Source: Flavobacterium tegetincola DSM 22377
Lineage (GTDB): Bacteria > Bacteroidota > Bacteroidia > Flavobacteriales > Flavobacteriaceae
Direction of reading: 5' to 3'
Assembly: GCF_000425485.1 (NCBI RefSeq)
Contig: NZ_KE384388.1
Coordinates: 1-64,000 of the forward strand
Length of the DNA stretch: 64,000 nucleotides
Shown here: positions 41,946 to 50,364 of the stretch, one piece after another
Position numbering within the stretch: position 1 is the first letter of the stretch
Layout of the letters: the number at the start of each line of letters is the position of its first letter
Program-made: the position numbers and the translations under genes
The notes under the pieces: model-generated
Told to the model about the DNA's origin: nothing
The model's input: only the letters and a program-made list of their open reading frames with translations
The model's database searches: none

Positions 41946-44420
41946 ATGCGATTCACACATTACTTCGTTTTTGTTTTTGCCTTATTTTTTACAACCCTCA
42001 GTTTTGCACAGCAGCCAACAGTGAAAAACGTGAAAGTTTCAGGAAAAGTCTTAGACAAGATTACTAAGCAACCTTTAGAATATACCACTATCACATTTAT
42101 TGAAGTAGGAAATCCAAGTGGAGTTTCTGGTGGAATTACTGATTCTAAAGGTGAATTTGATTTCACAATGAAAACAGGGAATTATGATATTAGAGTTGAG
42201 TTTATCTCGTTCAAACCTATTGAAATCAAAAATCGTTCAATTCAAAATGATGTGAATTTGGGCACTTTTTCTTTGGTAGAAGATGCTACAATGCTTCAAG
42301 CTGTTGAAATTAGAAAGGAAGAATCTACAGTTGAAATTAAATTAGATAAAAAAGTTTACAATGTAGGTCAAGATATGATGGTTAAAGGTGGAACAGTTAG
42401 CGACGTTTTAGACAATGTGCCTTCTGTTTCCGTAGATGTGGAAGGAAACGTAAGCTTAAGAGGAAATGATAACGTAAGGATTTTAATTGATGGCAAACCT
42501 TCTGGTCTTGGTGGAATTAATATTGCAGAAGCGCTAAAATTAATTCCAGCGGAAACAATTGATAAAGTGGAAGTAATTACCAATCCATCTGCTCGTTATG
42601 ACGCTGAAGGTGGAGGAGGAATCATTAATATTGTCCTTAAAAAAGGAAAAAATCTTGGTATAAATGGAACAGTAACTGCTACTACAGGTAATCCAGATAA
42701 TTTTGGTCTAAATGGTACTTTCAATTATCGTACTAAAAAAGTAAATTACTTTACAACGCAAGGGTACAGCTACAGAAAAGGCCCAGGAAATTCAAATAGT
42801 TTTGCAGAGTATTTTTCGCCTTCAGGAGAGACGGAAAGTTTTTTAGATGAACGACGAAGCAATGAGCGTTTAAATAAAGGATACAACGGAAATGTAGGTT
42901 TTGAATGGTACGTAACTCCTTCAATTAGTTGGACCAACACCTTTTCGTACAGAAAAAGTAACGGTGACAATCCGGATAATGTATCCCAAAAATTCTACGA
43001 CGCTGACTTTAATTTGACCAATCAAACATCTCGTTTCAATGATCAATTTAGTGATGATGAAGACATGGAATATGCAACTAATTTTGTCAAGAAGTTTAAA
43101 ACGGATGGTCATCAATTGTCAATCGATGCTTCTTATTCCAAAAATAAGGAGGATGAAAATGCTTTGATCAACAGTACCTCGAATGATTTAATTACCAATA
43201 ATACAATTTTCAATCAGCAAACTACGGAAAGCTTTCAAAAGCAGAAAAGAGTATTAGTCCAAGCCGATTACGTATTGCCATTTGCTGATAAATACCGATT
43301 GGAAGCAGGTTACCGACTTAATATTACAGATTTAACTACAGATTACAGGGTTGAAGATTTAGAAGGCGGCATATTTGTAAATAACGAACAATTTACAAAT
43401 GCACTGCAATACAAAGAAAAAGTACATGCAGTATATTCGCAATTTGGCTCTAAAGTGGACAAATTCTCTTACTTAGTTGGTTTGCGTTATGAAAATTCAA
43501 ATATTGACGTCAACCAATTTACACAAGCGTCCTTTAATAACAAAAGCTACAGTAATTTATTTCCAAGTGCGTTCTTAACCTATGAATTGGGCGACTTTGA
43601 AAACGTTTCTTTAAGTTACAGTAAACGAATTTCGCGTCCACGTTCTCGTTTTATTAATCCATTTTCTAGCCTATCTAGTAACATTAATATCTTTAGAGGA
43701 AATCCAGACTTAGATCCATCGCTGACCGACTCTTATGATTTGGGGTATTTGAAGAAATTCAACAAATTTACATTTAACACGTCTATGTATTTCAATAGAA
43801 CCAAAGACGCGGTACAGTTTGTAAGAAGTACGGAAGTAATCAATAATACTAATGTTTTAGTAACTTCGCCCATAAATGTTGGTTCTCAAGATCAATACGG
43901 ATTTGAATTTACGTTGTCTTACAATGCATATAAGTGGTGGAAATTAAACGGAAATTTCAATTTTTTTAAAAATCAAACTAAAGGAAATTACACTTATCTT
44001 GGTCTGAATAATACGCCTGAAACAATTGATTTTAGTAATACAGCGCTTTCTTGGTTTGCTAGAGTTACATCTAAAGTTTCACTACCTTACGGAATTGATT
44101 GGCAAACTAACGGTACTTACATTGCTCCTCAAGATAGTGCTCAAGGACGTTCAGATGGAATTGCAAGTATGAATCTGTCGTTTAGTAAAGATGTGCTTAA
44201 AGAGAAAGGTACCATTGCTTTAAATGTGAGCGACGTATTTAATTCTAGAAAAAGAGTTATGGATACCGAATTGCCCTCTCAAAATGTTTCATCAGAAATG
44301 CAGTGGCGTGAGCGTCAAGTAAATCTATCATTTACCTACCGTTTCAACAGAAAGAAAACCGATCGTGAACGCCCTAAGGGTGAAAGCGGTGGAGAAGAAG
44401 GAGAATACATGGGAGGTTAA
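41946..44420 (+). CDS. TonB-linked outer-membrane beta-barrel receptor
   Basis: The 824-residue protein has a signal peptide (ending TLSFAQ), a carboxypeptidase-like sandwich (about 28-115; KVSGKVLDKITKQPLEYTTI), a plug (GGTVSDVLDNVPSVSVDVEG; VRILIDGKPSGLGGIN; ITNPSARYDAEGGGGIINIV) and an outer-membrane barrel of the OMP_b-brl_3 type. The barrel's last strand (VNLSFTYRFNRKK) is followed by a charged, Gly-rich tail (TDRERPKGESGGEEGEYMGG) that extends beyond the usual end. The final 83 coding bases and the terminator are repeated at 47059-47183. Substrate unknown. Confidence 0.9.
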   Translation: MRFTHYFVFVFALFFTTLSFAQQPTVKNVKVSGKVLDKITKQPLEYTTITFIEVGNPSGVSGGITDSKGEFDFTMKTGNYDIRVEFISFKPIEIKNRSIQNDVNLGTFSLVEDATMLQAVEIRKEESTVEIKLDKKVYNVGQDMMVKGGTVSDVLDNVPSVSVDVEGNVSLRGNDNVRILIDGKPSGLGGINIAEALKLIPAETIDKVEVITNPSARYDAEGGGGIINIVLKKGKNLGINGTVTATTGNPDNFGLNGTFNYRTKKVNYFTTQGYSYRKGPGNSNSFAEYFSPSGETESFLDERRSNERLNKGYNGNVGFEWYVTPSISWTNTFSYRKSNGDNPDNVSQKFYDADFNLTNQTSRFNDQFSDDEDMEYATNFVKKFKTDGHQLSIDASYSKNKEDENALINSTSNDLITNNTIFNQQTTESFQKQKRVLVQADYVLPFADKYRLEAGYRLNITDLTTDYRVEDLEGGIFVNNEQFTNALQYKEKVHAVYSQFGSKVDKFSYLVGLRYENSNIDVNQFTQASFNNKSYSNLFPSAFLTYELGDFENVSLSYSKRISRPRSRFINPFSSLSSNINIFRGNPDLDPSLTDSYDLGYLKKFNKFTFNTSMYFNRTKDAVQFVRSTEVINNTNVLVTSPINVGSQDQYGFEFTLSYNAYKWWKLNGNFNFFKNQTKGNYTYLGLNNTPETIDFSNTALSWFARVTSKVSLPYGIDWQTNGTYIAPQDSAQGRSDGIASMNLSFSKDVLKEKGTIALNVSDVFNSRKRVMDTELPSQNVSSEMQWRERQVNLSFTYRFNRKKTDRERPKGESGGEEGEYMGG

Positions 44421-44462
44421 AAAAAGTAAAGCGGTCTTAATTAGACCGCTTTTTTTATGCTT
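44338..44462. repeat. 125-bp direct repeat, copy 1 (receptor 3' end plus terminator)
   Basis: This copy equals 47059-47183 except at three bases: 44375 (T/A), 44378 (G/A) and the third base of a Glu codon near 44400 (GAA/GAT). The first two are silent; the third is Glu to Asp. The copies are 2,721 bp apart and enclose an accessory segment. Confidence 0.97.
44428..44456 (+). terminator. rho-independent terminator of the receptor gene
   Basis: AAAGCGGTCT (44428-44437) pairs with AGACCGCTTT (44443-44452) around TAATT and is followed by more T. It lies inside the direct repeat. Confidence 0.95.
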
Positions 44463-44515
44463 TTTCCTGAAGTAACATCTGCTCTTTCAACAGCAAAAAA
44501 AATATCATACAGTAA

Positions 44516-44872
44516 TTAAAAACCATTACTTTCTAAAGTACTCCCGCTCTCTTTTATAGCAGAAACTATTTTAGCAATTGAATTTTCATCTGTTATGATA
44601 AAAACCATTCCCTGATTTATAGATTGATCTCGGTTGCCTTTATTAAACTGATTGATCTTTACAGTAGTAGAAGCGTTTTCAAATAATTCTCTAATTTCTA
44701 CCTGCAAAAGTGCTGCAATTTTTGGAATATATTCACTTTTCACATCACACTCACCGCTTTCCCATGTAGAGTAAGTACTCTGCTTAATGCCCAATAATTC
44801 TGCAATATCTTTTTGTTGATATTTAGTATTTCTTTCTCTGAATTTTCTTAAGTTTTTTGAAATGGCGGTCAT
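44516..44872 (-). CDS. XRE-family helix-turn-helix regulator
   Basis: The 118-residue protein starts MTAISKNLRKFRERNTKYQQ and has a Cro/C1-type helix-turn-helix (residues about 8-62; KDIAELLGIKQSTYSTWESG). The C-terminal half (ASTTVKINQFNKGNRDQSIN and on) is unlike typical repressors and may sense or dimerise. It is encoded on the minus strand, inside the segment bounded by the 125-bp repeats, and faces away from the lipoprotein gene. Two direct repeats just upstream are probable binding sites, so it likely controls itself and perhaps the divergent genes. Confidence 0.9.
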   Translation of the reverse strand: MTAISKNLRKFRERNTKYQQKDIAELLGIKQSTYSTWESGECDVKSEYIPKIAALLQVEIRELFENASTTVKINQFNKGNRDQSINQGMVFIITDENSIAKIVSAIKESGSTLESNGF

Positions 44873-44897
44873 GTATTTTTTTTCAAATATATAAAAA

Positions 44898-44931
44898 TAT
44901 CGACAAATTGAAAAATGTTATCGACAAATTG
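44898..44931. promoter_or_regulatory. probable operator: TATCGACAAATTG twice, 21 bp apart
   Basis: The 13-mer TATCGACAAATTG occurs at 44898-44910 and again at 44919-44931. The 21-bp phase puts both on one face of the helix. A minus-strand -7 box TATATTTG (44884-44891) lies next to the first copy, so the XRE regulator can be expected to bind here and control its own gene. An inverted repeat TTAGCAA/TTGCTAA (44940-44946, 44961-44967) follows and may be a further site toward the plus-strand genes. Confidence 0.65.
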
Positions 44932-45110
44932 GACTTGTTTTAGCAAGATAATGATAATTTTTGCTAAGATGTAACTAATTAATGGTTTTGCATGCTCAAA
45001 AATATCGAATCGCTTGGAAATACACTATGATTTTATTCAAGTAAATGCTGGTAATTTGAAAAATGCAAAATAAATAGTTATTGTATGTCATTTAACCAAC
45101 CTTAAACCAA

Positions 45111-46478
45111 ATGAAAATGAAAAGATTAAAAGTCCTTTTGAAAGTAGCTTTACTAAGTTGTACTTTCTTACTTTTTGTAAACTGTGATACAGATGATGTG
45201 CCGCAAGATTCGCAAGCGCACCAACACGAAGACAGCAATAAAATCAGTTTTAATGATTTTATAAAGAAGACTAAAATTAAAAAGTTTGATGTAAATATTA
45301 AACCTGTGGCAGTGGAAAGCGATGTTCTAGGAAGATCCTCAGAAGATTTGCAATTTATAGGCTTTACAGTAGACACACTTACGGTTAAACAATTAGTAAA
45401 AAATGGTGAAACTACTTTTACACTACCTGTAATTCCTAATCCTTACCCCAACAACCCAAATTTTTACTACAACATTGTTTTTCATCAAGTTGGAGAAGCT
45501 TATCAATGGTCAATATTAGAGTTTGAAAAGACAGAAGAAAATGTTGAAGTAACAGAATTGCTAAATGAAACAACTAATAACGGAATGGTTGATGTAGGTG
45601 CAAGAATAGATGTCATATGGAAGATGAAGATATTATTTCATTGTACAAAAACTGGCTTATGTGCTGACGGACCTTGCGACAGCTGCGAACAGTGTATTTC
45701 TTTAGGAACAGTAGTAAGTGGTGTAGATGAGAAGGAATTTTTAAGCATTACGGATACGCCACAAAATTTAATTAGTCAAAATGGTGGAGGTCTCACAAGT
45801 GGCAATTCATTTTCTCCGGTCGTAATTGCTGCAATTAATAATTTCACAAGTACTCTGACAACTGCACAATTAGCTGTTTATAATGCTAACAAATCTAGTT
45901 TTGATAATTATTTGAGAAATAATTCTAGTACACTGGTAGGAAGTTTAGGACAGCAATCTACTTTAATTTATCCAAGTGCACAGCAGTTTCTTTTAAACTT
46001 GTTTAATTTGGGAATTACAAATAATCTAACTTTTGTTGTAGGCACTTCTGCTAGTCCATCTAATGTTTTACACTTTAATAATGTTCAGGAATTTCAAAAT
46101 TTTTTAAACACAAATCAAAATTCAGTTGGTACTGATTTTGAATTATTGCAACAAGTAAATGAAAAACTTGCATCAACAAAATTTGGGTATGGGACCTATA
46201 GTATTAAAGCAGAAATAAAGCAAGAAACAGCACCTTCTTATAAAGTGGTTTCAGTCAATTCATACATAACAGGAATAACATTTTTATTATCGTGGGATCA
46301 AACTAATTTTGTAACTTCACATTCTGGAAGCACAGCAACAATTGATCTTTATGGAAAATTAACATACGGTGTTACAATTGGTACATTCAATGGTTTATCA
46401 GTTACAGTTGATCTTCATTATCAACTTGCTACAGATAAACCAACTGGAAATATTATTTCTGCTATTCAATTACCTTAA
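45111..46478 (+). CDS. cysteine-rich lipoprotein of unknown function
   Basis: The 455-residue protein has a lipoprotein signal peptide (SCTFLLFVNCDTDD), so it is membrane-anchored outside the cytoplasm. ATGs at 45111 and 45117 are both possible. Residues about 20-180 are hydrophilic. A cysteine cluster follows near 178-198 (FHCTKTGLCADGPCDSCEQC), suggesting metal binding or disulfides. The remainder is Ser/Thr/Asn-rich, with a helical repeat region (FTSTLTTAQLAVYNANKSSF) and a beta-rich C-terminus (IDLYGKLTYGVTIGTFNGLS). I do not recognise the family. It is the main cargo of the repeat-bounded segment and is followed after 12 bases by a small membrane protein gene. Confidence 0.85.
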   Translation: MKMKRLKVLLKVALLSCTFLLFVNCDTDDVPQDSQAHQHEDSNKISFNDFIKKTKIKKFDVNIKPVAVESDVLGRSSEDLQFIGFTVDTLTVKQLVKNGETTFTLPVIPNPYPNNPNFYYNIVFHQVGEAYQWSILEFEKTEENVEVTELLNETTNNGMVDVGARIDVIWKMKILFHCTKTGLCADGPCDSCEQCISLGTVVSGVDEKEFLSITDTPQNLISQNGGGLTSGNSFSPVVIAAINNFTSTLTTAQLAVYNANKSSFDNYLRNNSSTLVGSLGQQSTLIYPSAQQFLLNLFNLGITNNLTFVVGTSASPSNVLHFNNVQEFQNFLNTNQNSVGTDFELLQQVNEKLASTKFGYGTYSIKAEIKQETAPSYKVVSVNSYITGITFLLSWDQTNFVTSHSGSTATIDLYGKLTYGVTIGTFNGLSVTVDLHYQLATDKPTGNIISAIQLP

Positions 46479-46490
46479 AAATTCTTCAAA

Positions 46491-46637
46491 ATGGAAAATG
46501 TCACACCCGTCGTTGAAAGTTCTACTTGGTGGTTTTCAGTAGTAACACAATTATTTTCTGTAGTGTTTTTAGTTTTTATACTTTACTATCTTGTGAAATT
46601 ATATAAAAAAATTGTGCACTACTTGGAAAGAAAGTGA
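46491..46637 (+). CDS. single-span small membrane protein A
   Basis: The 48-residue protein starts MENVTPVVESSTWWFSVVTQ, then has one long hydrophobic span (LFSVVFLVFILYYLV) and a basic cytoplasmic-type tail (KLYKKIVHYLERK). It begins 12 bases after the lipoprotein stop codon, so the two are probably cotranscribed. Charge distribution suggests the N-terminus is outside. Its plan matches the 46888 protein. A partner or immunity-like role for the lipoprotein is conceivable but unproven. Confidence 0.6.
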   Translation: MENVTPVVESSTWWFSVVTQLFSVVFLVFILYYLVKLYKKIVHYLERK

Positions 46638-46880
46638 ATTGGAATACGGTTTTTTTTAGATGCTTAGTACCTAAAAACAGTGGAATAAAAACAGAAGGCT
46701 AGAAATAGTATTGTATACGGAACTCGTATTAATCTAATATAACAATTTTAAGATAAAGTCTGCTTAGAATTAGCGATGATATTTTTGCAAAAATTATAAA
46801 ATTAAATAAACGCATTGTATTTGAGTGAGTAAGAACGACGTAGGAATATATTATTCATAAATTAAAAAAGTTTACAAAAC
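46638..46880. other. spacer between the two small membrane protein genes
   Basis: This 243-base AT-rich stretch has no open frame. GATATTTTTGC near 46777-46788 resembles a -7 box and could start the transcript of small protein B. Confidence 0.45.
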
Positions 46881-46887
46881 ATGTATT

Positions 46888-47019
46888 ATGATAGAGATTT
46901 TAATAATGCTGATGCCAACAATTTTAAGCGTCCTGGCGCTAGTCTTGCTTTTAGATTTATATGTATTAATTCGGAAATATCTAAAACTAAAAATAGCAAA
47001 ATTAAAAAAGGGCGATTAA
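46888..47019 (+). CDS. single-span small membrane protein B
   Basis: The 43-residue frame reads MIEILIMLMPTILSVLALVL then LLDLYVLIRKYLKL and a strongly basic tail (KIAKLKKGD). Like small protein A it has one span followed by Lys/Arg-rich sequence. An overlapping frame from 46881 gives a 47-residue soluble, basic peptide; the membrane frame looks more protein-like but the choice is not certain. It ends 14 bases before the relic of the receptor gene. Confidence 0.45.
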   Translation: MIEILIMLMPTILSVLALVLLLDLYVLIRKYLKLKIAKLKKGD

Positions 47020-47033
47020 TATAAAACGGTATC

Positions 47034-47140
47034 ATGCATGAACATTTTTTCTTTATTGACCGTTTCAACAGAAAGAAAACCGATCGTGAACGCCCAAAAG
47101 GTGAAAGCGGTGGAGAAGATGGAGAATACATGGGAGGTTA
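47034..47140 (+). pseudogene. orphan 3' end of the receptor gene
   Basis: An ATG at 47034 leads in frame into a copy of the last 27 codons of the 41946 receptor gene (FNRKKTDRERPKGESGGEDG then EYMGG stop). With the upstream seven unrelated codons it forms a 35-codon frame. It is a gene fragment carried by the second direct repeat rather than a working gene. Confidence 0.85.
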
Positions 47141-47183
47141 AAAAAAGTAAAGCGGTCTTAATTAGACCGCTTTTTTTATGCTT
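47059..47183. repeat. 125-bp direct repeat, copy 2
   Basis: This is the second copy of 44338-44462, with three substitutions. It lies directly before the CDF transporter gene, which therefore was probably the original downstream neighbour of the receptor gene. Confidence 0.97.
47149..47177 (+). terminator. duplicated rho-independent terminator
   Basis: It is identical to the terminator at 44428-44456 (AAAGCGGTCT/AGACCGCTTT) and lies inside copy 2 of the direct repeat. Confidence 0.95.
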
Positions 47184-47225
47184 CATTGAAAAAAGGGCAT
47201 AACTTTGCAACTCTAAAAAAATTTC

Positions 47226-48101
47226 ATGAAATCCAAAATTCAAAAGGCAATCCAAGCAACATACCTAAGTATTTTTGGAAATTTAATTTTGGCTATAGCC
47301 AAAGGAATTACGGGAGTCTTCGGAAATTCGTATGCTTTGGTGGCAGATGCAATTGAGTCGTTGACGGATGTGTTTTCATCTGCATTAGTATTGTTCGGAA
47401 TCAAATATTCAACACGTCCAGCCGATTCCAATCATCCATACGGTCACGGTCGGGCAGAAACACTAGTAACGTTTTTGGTAGTCGGATTTCTATTGATTTC
47501 TGCATCATTCATTGCTTATGAAAGTATTGCTAATATCCAAACGCCGCATGAAACGCCTGAGCATTATACGCTAATTGTCTTAGCAGTTATAATTGTTACA
47601 AAAGAAATTTTCTATCGTATTGTTTCTAAAAAAGGAAAGGAATTAAACAGTTCGTCCTTAAAAGCGGACGCTTGGCACCATAGAAGTGACGCAATAACGT
47701 CGCTTATGGCTTTTATCGGAATTTCAATTGCGATTCTGATGGGTCCCGGTTACGAAACTGCAGACGATTGGGCTGCATTATTTGCATCGTTTTTTATTGT
47801 TTACAATGCGTATTTAATTTTCCGTCCTGCATTAGGTGAAATTCTTGACGAACATCTTTACGATGATATGATAAATGAAATCAGACGCATTTCCGAACAA
47901 GTAGAAGGTGTGGAAGGAACAGAAAAATGCTTTGTACGAAAAACAGGCATGTCCTATTTAGTGGATTTACATTTGTTAGTTAATGGAGATTTATCGGTAA
48001 CTGAAGGCCATGAAATTTCGCATGCAGCAAAAGATAAATTGATGGAAGAAATGCCCGAGTTGGCCAATATTTTGATTCATATTGAACCAATACATCTCTA
48101 A
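47226..48101 (+). CDS. cation diffusion facilitator (CDF) metal exporter
   Basis: The 291-residue inner-membrane protein has six spans and a cytoplasmic C-terminal domain. TM2 carries VADAIESLTDVFSS and TM5 KADAWHHRSDAITS, which supply the metal-site residues; the TM2 site is DxxxxD-like rather than HxxxD, which may shift metal preference away from zinc, an inference. HPYGHGRAETLVTFLVVGFL is a typical CDF loop. It exports a divalent metal (Zn, Fe, Mn or Co) by proton exchange. It sits next to the inserted segment. Confidence 0.93.
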   Translation: MKSKIQKAIQATYLSIFGNLILAIAKGITGVFGNSYALVADAIESLTDVFSSALVLFGIKYSTRPADSNHPYGHGRAETLVTFLVVGFLLISASFIAYESIANIQTPHETPEHYTLIVLAVIIVTKEIFYRIVSKKGKELNSSSLKADAWHHRSDAITSLMAFIGISIAILMGPGYETADDWAALFASFFIVYNAYLIFRPALGEILDEHLYDDMINEIRRISEQVEGVEGTEKCFVRKTGMSYLVDLHLLVNGDLSVTEGHEISHAAKDKLMEEMPELANILIHIEPIHL

Positions 48102-48104
48102 AAA

Positions 48105-48136
48105 AAGCCCCGAAAACTGAATTTCGAGGCTTCTTC
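48105..48136 (+). terminator. terminator after the CDF gene
   Basis: AAGCC-CGAAA (48105-48115) pairs with TTTCG-GGCTT (48122-48132) with one C/A mismatch. The T tract is short. Confidence 0.65.
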
Positions 48137-48172
48137 TAAATACTGCGATGAAGACAGCTTATATTTAATTGA

Positions 48173-50233
48173 CTACCAGATCTTAACTCTGTTTTCTGGA
48201 GTAACAAACATTCCATCTGCTTTTGTGATATCAAATGCTTTATAGAATGCATCTACATTTTGTAAAGGAACATAAGCTCTATACATTCCAGGAGAATGCG
48301 GATCTGTTTTTACTTGATTTTTAATCGCTTCGTCACGTGACTTCGTTCTCCAAATAGTGGCCCAAGAGATAAAGAAACGTTGTTCTGGCGTAAATCCATC
48401 AATTAATGGTTGGTTTGGATTTTCTTTTAAATACAATTGCAATCCATCATATGCAGCATTTACACCACCTAAATCTCCAATGTTTTCACCTAAGGTAAAT
48501 TTTCCATCCACATAAGTTCCAGGCAAAGGTTGCAACATACTGTATTGGTCTGCAAGAGCACCACCCAAACCAGTAAATAATGTTAAATCTTCGTCCGACC
48601 ACCAGTTAATTAGATTTCCATCTGCGTTAAAGCGCGATCCGGAATCATCAAACCCATGTGAAATTTCGTGACCAATTACTGCTCCAATTCCACCATAATT
48701 TACAGCTTCATCGGCTTGATAATTGTAAAATGGCGGTTGCAAAATCGCTGCTGGAAATACAATTTCATTATAAGAAGGATTGTAATATGCATTTACTGTT
48801 TGAGGAGACATAAACCATTCGTCTTTATCTACAGGTTTATTTAAGTCTTCAATGTTCTTTTTAAAACTCCATTTGGCAATTGCTTCACTGTTTGAAAAGT
48901 ACGTTCCGCCTTCACTTGGCGCTTTGATTGTCAATTCTGAATAATCTTTCCACTTGTCTGGATACCCGATTTTCACTCTTGATTTATGCAATTTTTCGAC
49001 CGCGGCAACTTTAGTCGCTTTTTTCATCCACGGCAAATTGTTGATTCTATTTTCAAAAGCAAGAAATACATTTTTAATCATCTTTTCAGCCTTTGCTTTC
49101 GCTTCAGCTGGAAATTTTTTCTCTACGTATAATTTCCCTAAAGCTTCTCCTGTAGCACCGTTTACTACTTGCAAAGCTCTTTCATCACGTGGTCTTTGTT
49201 TGATAGTACCCGTCAATGTTTTTCCGTAGAAATCAAAGTTGGCAGCTTCAATATCAGTGGATAATTGCGAAGCCGATGTACGCAAAAGATTCCATTTCAT
49301 AAACGCTTTCCAGTCTTCTACTTTGTTTGCTTTAAAAAGCGTTTCCAAAGAAGTCATGTATTTTGGTTGCGAAACAATTACAGAATCAATGTTTTTTAAG
49401 CCAACTTCACTTAAAAAAGTATTCCAATTGATGGACGGTGTTAATTTTTGCAAATCTGCAACGGTCATTGGATTGTACGTTTTTCTACTGTCGCGACGTT
49501 CCACACGGTCCAAACGTGGTTTAGACATCTCAACTTCTAATGCTAAAATTTTGTCAGCGTCCGTTTTGGCTTTAGCGGGTTTTTCACCTAAAAACTGCAA
49601 CATTCGTGCTACGTGAGTCACATATTTTGCTCTTTTTTCTTTAGAATCTGCATCGTCAGAGAGGTAGTAATCGCGGTCTGGTAATCCCAGTCCACCTAAA
49701 CCAACATTAACCACATTTCGATTCGAGTTTTTTGCATCAGCGCCAACGCCAACGCCAAAAAATCCCAGACCACCAACAGGTTCCATCTCAATCAATAAAG
49801 CTTGTAGATCTTTTACGTTTTTTACGCTGTTGATTTTTGCCAAATACGGTTTCAATGGACCAATTCCTTGTTTGTTTCGGGTTACTGTATCCAAAATAGT
49901 TTGGTATAAACCTACTGCTTTACCTTGATCTGTGTCGGAAGTGTATTTTGGATTTTGAGCAGCTTCTTTTAAAATTGCTAATGCATCTTTATCTGTATTT
50001 TGACGCAATTCATCAAAACTACCCCAGCGGGTTCTGTCGCTAGGAATTTCGGTTTTTTTCAACCAATCGCCGTTAACAAAGTTGAAAAAATCGTCTTGAG
50101 GACGCACGTTTTTGTCCATTAATGTAATGTCAATTCCAGGCGTTTTTGTGGGCTGGTTTTGGCCTTGCATTTCTGTAAATCCAATAATTGCTGGAAGTAC
50201 AAAAAGCAATTTTTTGTTTAAATAATATTTCAT
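48173..50233 (-). CDS. M13-family zinc metallopeptidase (neprilysin/PepO type)
   Basis: The 686-residue protein has a signal peptide (LLFVLPAIIGFTEMQGQ) and the full M13 fold. The zinc site is GAVIGHEISHGFDDSG (HExxH) with the third ligand in ENIGDLGGVNAAYDG. NAYYNPSYNEIVFPAAILQP is the substrate-binding segment, and the C-terminus ends VTPENRVKIW as expected of the family. Length agrees with bacterial PepO/NEP (about 680). It probably cleaves oligopeptides in the periplasm. It is a single gene, divergent from the SCO gene. Confidence 0.95.
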   Translation of the reverse strand: MKYYLNKKLLFVLPAIIGFTEMQGQNQPTKTPGIDITLMDKNVRPQDDFFNFVNGDWLKKTEIPSDRTRWGSFDELRQNTDKDALAILKEAAQNPKYTSDTDQGKAVGLYQTILDTVTRNKQGIGPLKPYLAKINSVKNVKDLQALLIEMEPVGGLGFFGVGVGADAKNSNRNVVNVGLGGLGLPDRDYYLSDDADSKEKRAKYVTHVARMLQFLGEKPAKAKTDADKILALEVEMSKPRLDRVERRDSRKTYNPMTVADLQKLTPSINWNTFLSEVGLKNIDSVIVSQPKYMTSLETLFKANKVEDWKAFMKWNLLRTSASQLSTDIEAANFDFYGKTLTGTIKQRPRDERALQVVNGATGEALGKLYVEKKFPAEAKAKAEKMIKNVFLAFENRINNLPWMKKATKVAAVEKLHKSRVKIGYPDKWKDYSELTIKAPSEGGTYFSNSEAIAKWSFKKNIEDLNKPVDKDEWFMSPQTVNAYYNPSYNEIVFPAAILQPPFYNYQADEAVNYGGIGAVIGHEISHGFDDSGSRFNADGNLINWWSDEDLTLFTGLGGALADQYSMLQPLPGTYVDGKFTLGENIGDLGGVNAAYDGLQLYLKENPNQPLIDGFTPEQRFFISWATIWRTKSRDEAIKNQVKTDPHSPGMYRAYVPLQNVDAFYKAFDITKADGMFVTPENRVKIW

Positions 50234-50258
50234 AAGTAATTTAAGTTTGATTGTATAA

Positions 50259-50266
50259 CAAAAATA
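50259..50266 (-). promoter_or_regulatory. -7 box of the M13 peptidase gene
   Basis: The minus strand reads TATTTTTG, 26 bases before the ATG at 50233. Confidence 0.6.
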
Positions 50267-50341
50267 TCATTTTCAGTCCAATAATTGGTTATTTTAAGAT
50301 TTAGATAACAATTGTAAGTCAAACAAAATTGTAAGATTTTG

Positions 50342-50349
50342 TATTTTTG
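50342..50349 (+). promoter_or_regulatory. -7 box of the SCO gene
   Basis: TATTTTTG ends 15 bases before the chosen ATG at 50365. A TTG inside it could be read as an earlier start, but the promoter position argues against that. Confidence 0.65.
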
Positions 50350-50364
50350 TGCCAAAATCTCCAC

